Of a stretch of DNA of 6,182 nt, positions 5,636 through 6,182 are shown in pieces. A program made the translations under genes and the position numbers. The stretch is from Candidatus Alloscillospira gallinarum (GTDB taxonomy: Bacteria > Bacillota > Clostridia > Oscillospirales > Oscillospiraceae): assembly GCA_904420055.1 (NCBI GenBank), contig CAJFTV010000048.1, forward strand, positions 1 to 6,182, given 5' to 3'. The notes beneath the pieces were generated by a model. The model saw only the letters and a program-made list of their open reading frames with translations. It was not told the DNA's origin and searched no databases. Position 1 is the first letter of the stretch. Each line of letters starts with the position of its first letter.

Positions 5636-5782
5636 GAGCGAACCCCTCTTATATTTCTAATCAAAGTTGAAAGCTATACCCGTTTTGAAGCAACTACACT
5701 GTTACTTGCCTTAGTTTCTCTGCCTGTTGCCGGCATTGTTTCCAGTGTTGGCGGCATGGTGGGTTCCTTTATACCGGCATAA
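5636..5782 (+). pseudogene. start-less C-terminal remnant of a membrane protein
   Basis: An open frame of 48 codons runs from just after an in-frame TGA (5633-5635) to a TAA at 5780-5782. It has no usable start or ribosome binding site; the only ATG leaves eight residues. The translation ends RFEATTLLLALVSLPVAGIV followed by SSVGGMVGSFIPA, a convincing hydrophobic membrane segment with small-residue motifs. The stop lies 22 bases before the ATG of the next membrane protein, a typical operon gap. This suggests the tail of a once-longer gene whose front was lost next to the tRNA. The family is not recognised. A real short peptide from a non-standard start cannot be excluded. Confidence 0.45.
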
Positions 5783-5804
5783 ATATTCGTGAAGGAGAAA
5801 ATAT

Positions 5805-6182
5805 ATGGATAATTACAAGTTACTGCGAATGGGTATTATTATCACTGTTTCCCTAATTGTCACTTTAGCAGTGAGCACATCACATAAATACACGCCAAAG
5901 GGGAAAGCACTATTTCTAAGCGTATTTATCGTTCTGTTTGCAGTCATTGTTACGACCATACCATTGCCAAAATCAAACGCAGTATGGGCCTCACCGGAAG
6001 AAGCCTTTACCGCAACACATTCTGAAAAATATATCACAAAAATCCACGGTAAATCTTCTGACCTAATCTTATTTCAAGCCAAAGACAGTCGTTCCACAGA
6101 AGCTGCTGTGTTGATTAAGGATAAAGAGGGATATCGTTTTGATGACGAACAATTAAAAAGTTATTACATTGGTGAACGAGGA
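5805..6182 (+). CDS. unknown membrane protein with two N-terminal TM segments (cut by window edge)
   Basis: From the ATG at 5805-5807 the frame is open for 126 codons to the window end, so the carboxyl end is missing. AAGGAG at 5792-5797 lies 7 bases upstream, supporting this start. Residues about 8-25 (MGIIITVSLIVTLAVS region) and 35-54 (ALFLSVFIVLFAVIVTTIPL) are membrane segments joined by a short basic loop. The remaining 70 or so residues are soluble and charged, presumably a domain on the outer face. I do not recognise a family. Leucine codons here are TTA 4, CTA 4, CTG 2, TTG 2 and no CTT or CTC. The alcohol dehydrogenase has 27 CTT/CTC of 33 and no TTA or CTA. The gene therefore looks acquired. 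It probably shares a transcript with the remnant upstream. Confidence 0.75.
   Translation, partial: MDNYKLLRMGIIITVSLIVTLAVSTSHKYTPKGKALFLSVFIVLFAVIVTTIPLPKSNAVWASPEEAFTATHSEKYITKIHGKSSDLILFQAKDSRSTEAAVLIKDKEGYRFDDEQLKSYYIGERG

Noticed and set aside
5460..5660. 66-codon plus-strand open frame across the tRNA region
   Set aside because: It reads straight through tRNA-Arg and its terminator hairpin; the peptide is the typical artefact of translating a tRNA gene. Its last part could be a frameshifted front for the membrane remnant, but there is no ribosome binding site to support that.
1..6182. CRISPR arrays, insertion sequences, rRNA, direct repeats of the tRNA 3' end
   Set aside because: None found by eye in either orientation. 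In particular, no second copy of the tRNA-Arg 3' end lies within the window, so an integration site is not demonstrated here.

Overview
The window looks like a chromosomal segment from a Gram-positive, probably spore-forming Clostridia-type Firmicute (an Oscillospiraceae/Ruminococcaceae-like gut organism is my best guess). This rests on strong AAGGAGG-type ribosome binding sites, consensus TTGACA/TATAAT promoters, a zinc-type S18, an iron-containing alcohol dehydrogenase next to a C_GCAxxG_C_C protein, and a cysteine-rich clostridial-type protein behind a mother-cell sigma-like -10. There is no 16S or other species-level marker, so the placement is inference.

Layout. (1) 2-801, minus strand: ruvC then the start of ruvA, overlapping by 16 bases (Holliday-junction resolution); ruvA is cut by the window edge. 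(2) 1020-1847, plus strand: a 275-residue Cys-rich protein of unknown function, possibly sporulation-linked. (3) 1923-2947, minus strand: the classic rpsF-ssb-rpsR operon with a perfect-consensus promoter, a structured leader and a strong terminator. (4) 3175-4782, plus strand: a two-gene unit of an iron-type alcohol dehydrogenase and a C_GCAxxG_C_C putative redox protein, ended by a 16-bp terminator hairpin. (5) 4828-5322, minus strand: a dCMP deaminase (ComEB type) converging on that same terminator. (6) 5469-5545, plus strand: tRNA-Arg(ACG) with encoded CCA, its own promoter and an intrinsic terminator. (7) 5636-6182, plus strand: a start-less membrane-protein tail followed by an unfamiliar two-TM membrane protein that runs off the end.

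Regions 1-6 are ordinary core genome: recombination, translation/single-strand DNA binding, nucleotide metabolism and fermentative redox metabolism. Region 7 is different. Immediately after the tRNA-Arg terminator, base composition becomes visibly AT-richer and leucine codon choice flips from CTT/CTC to TTA/CTA. The first coding remnant there has no start. This looks like the left edge of acquired or rearranged DNA beside a tRNA gene.

I found no CRISPR array, transposase, integrase or rRNA. Nothing here proves a new system. The best leads are the tRNA-adjacent foreign segment, the uncharacterised Cys-rich protein with a sporulation-like promoter, and the ADH/C_GCAxxG_C_C pair.
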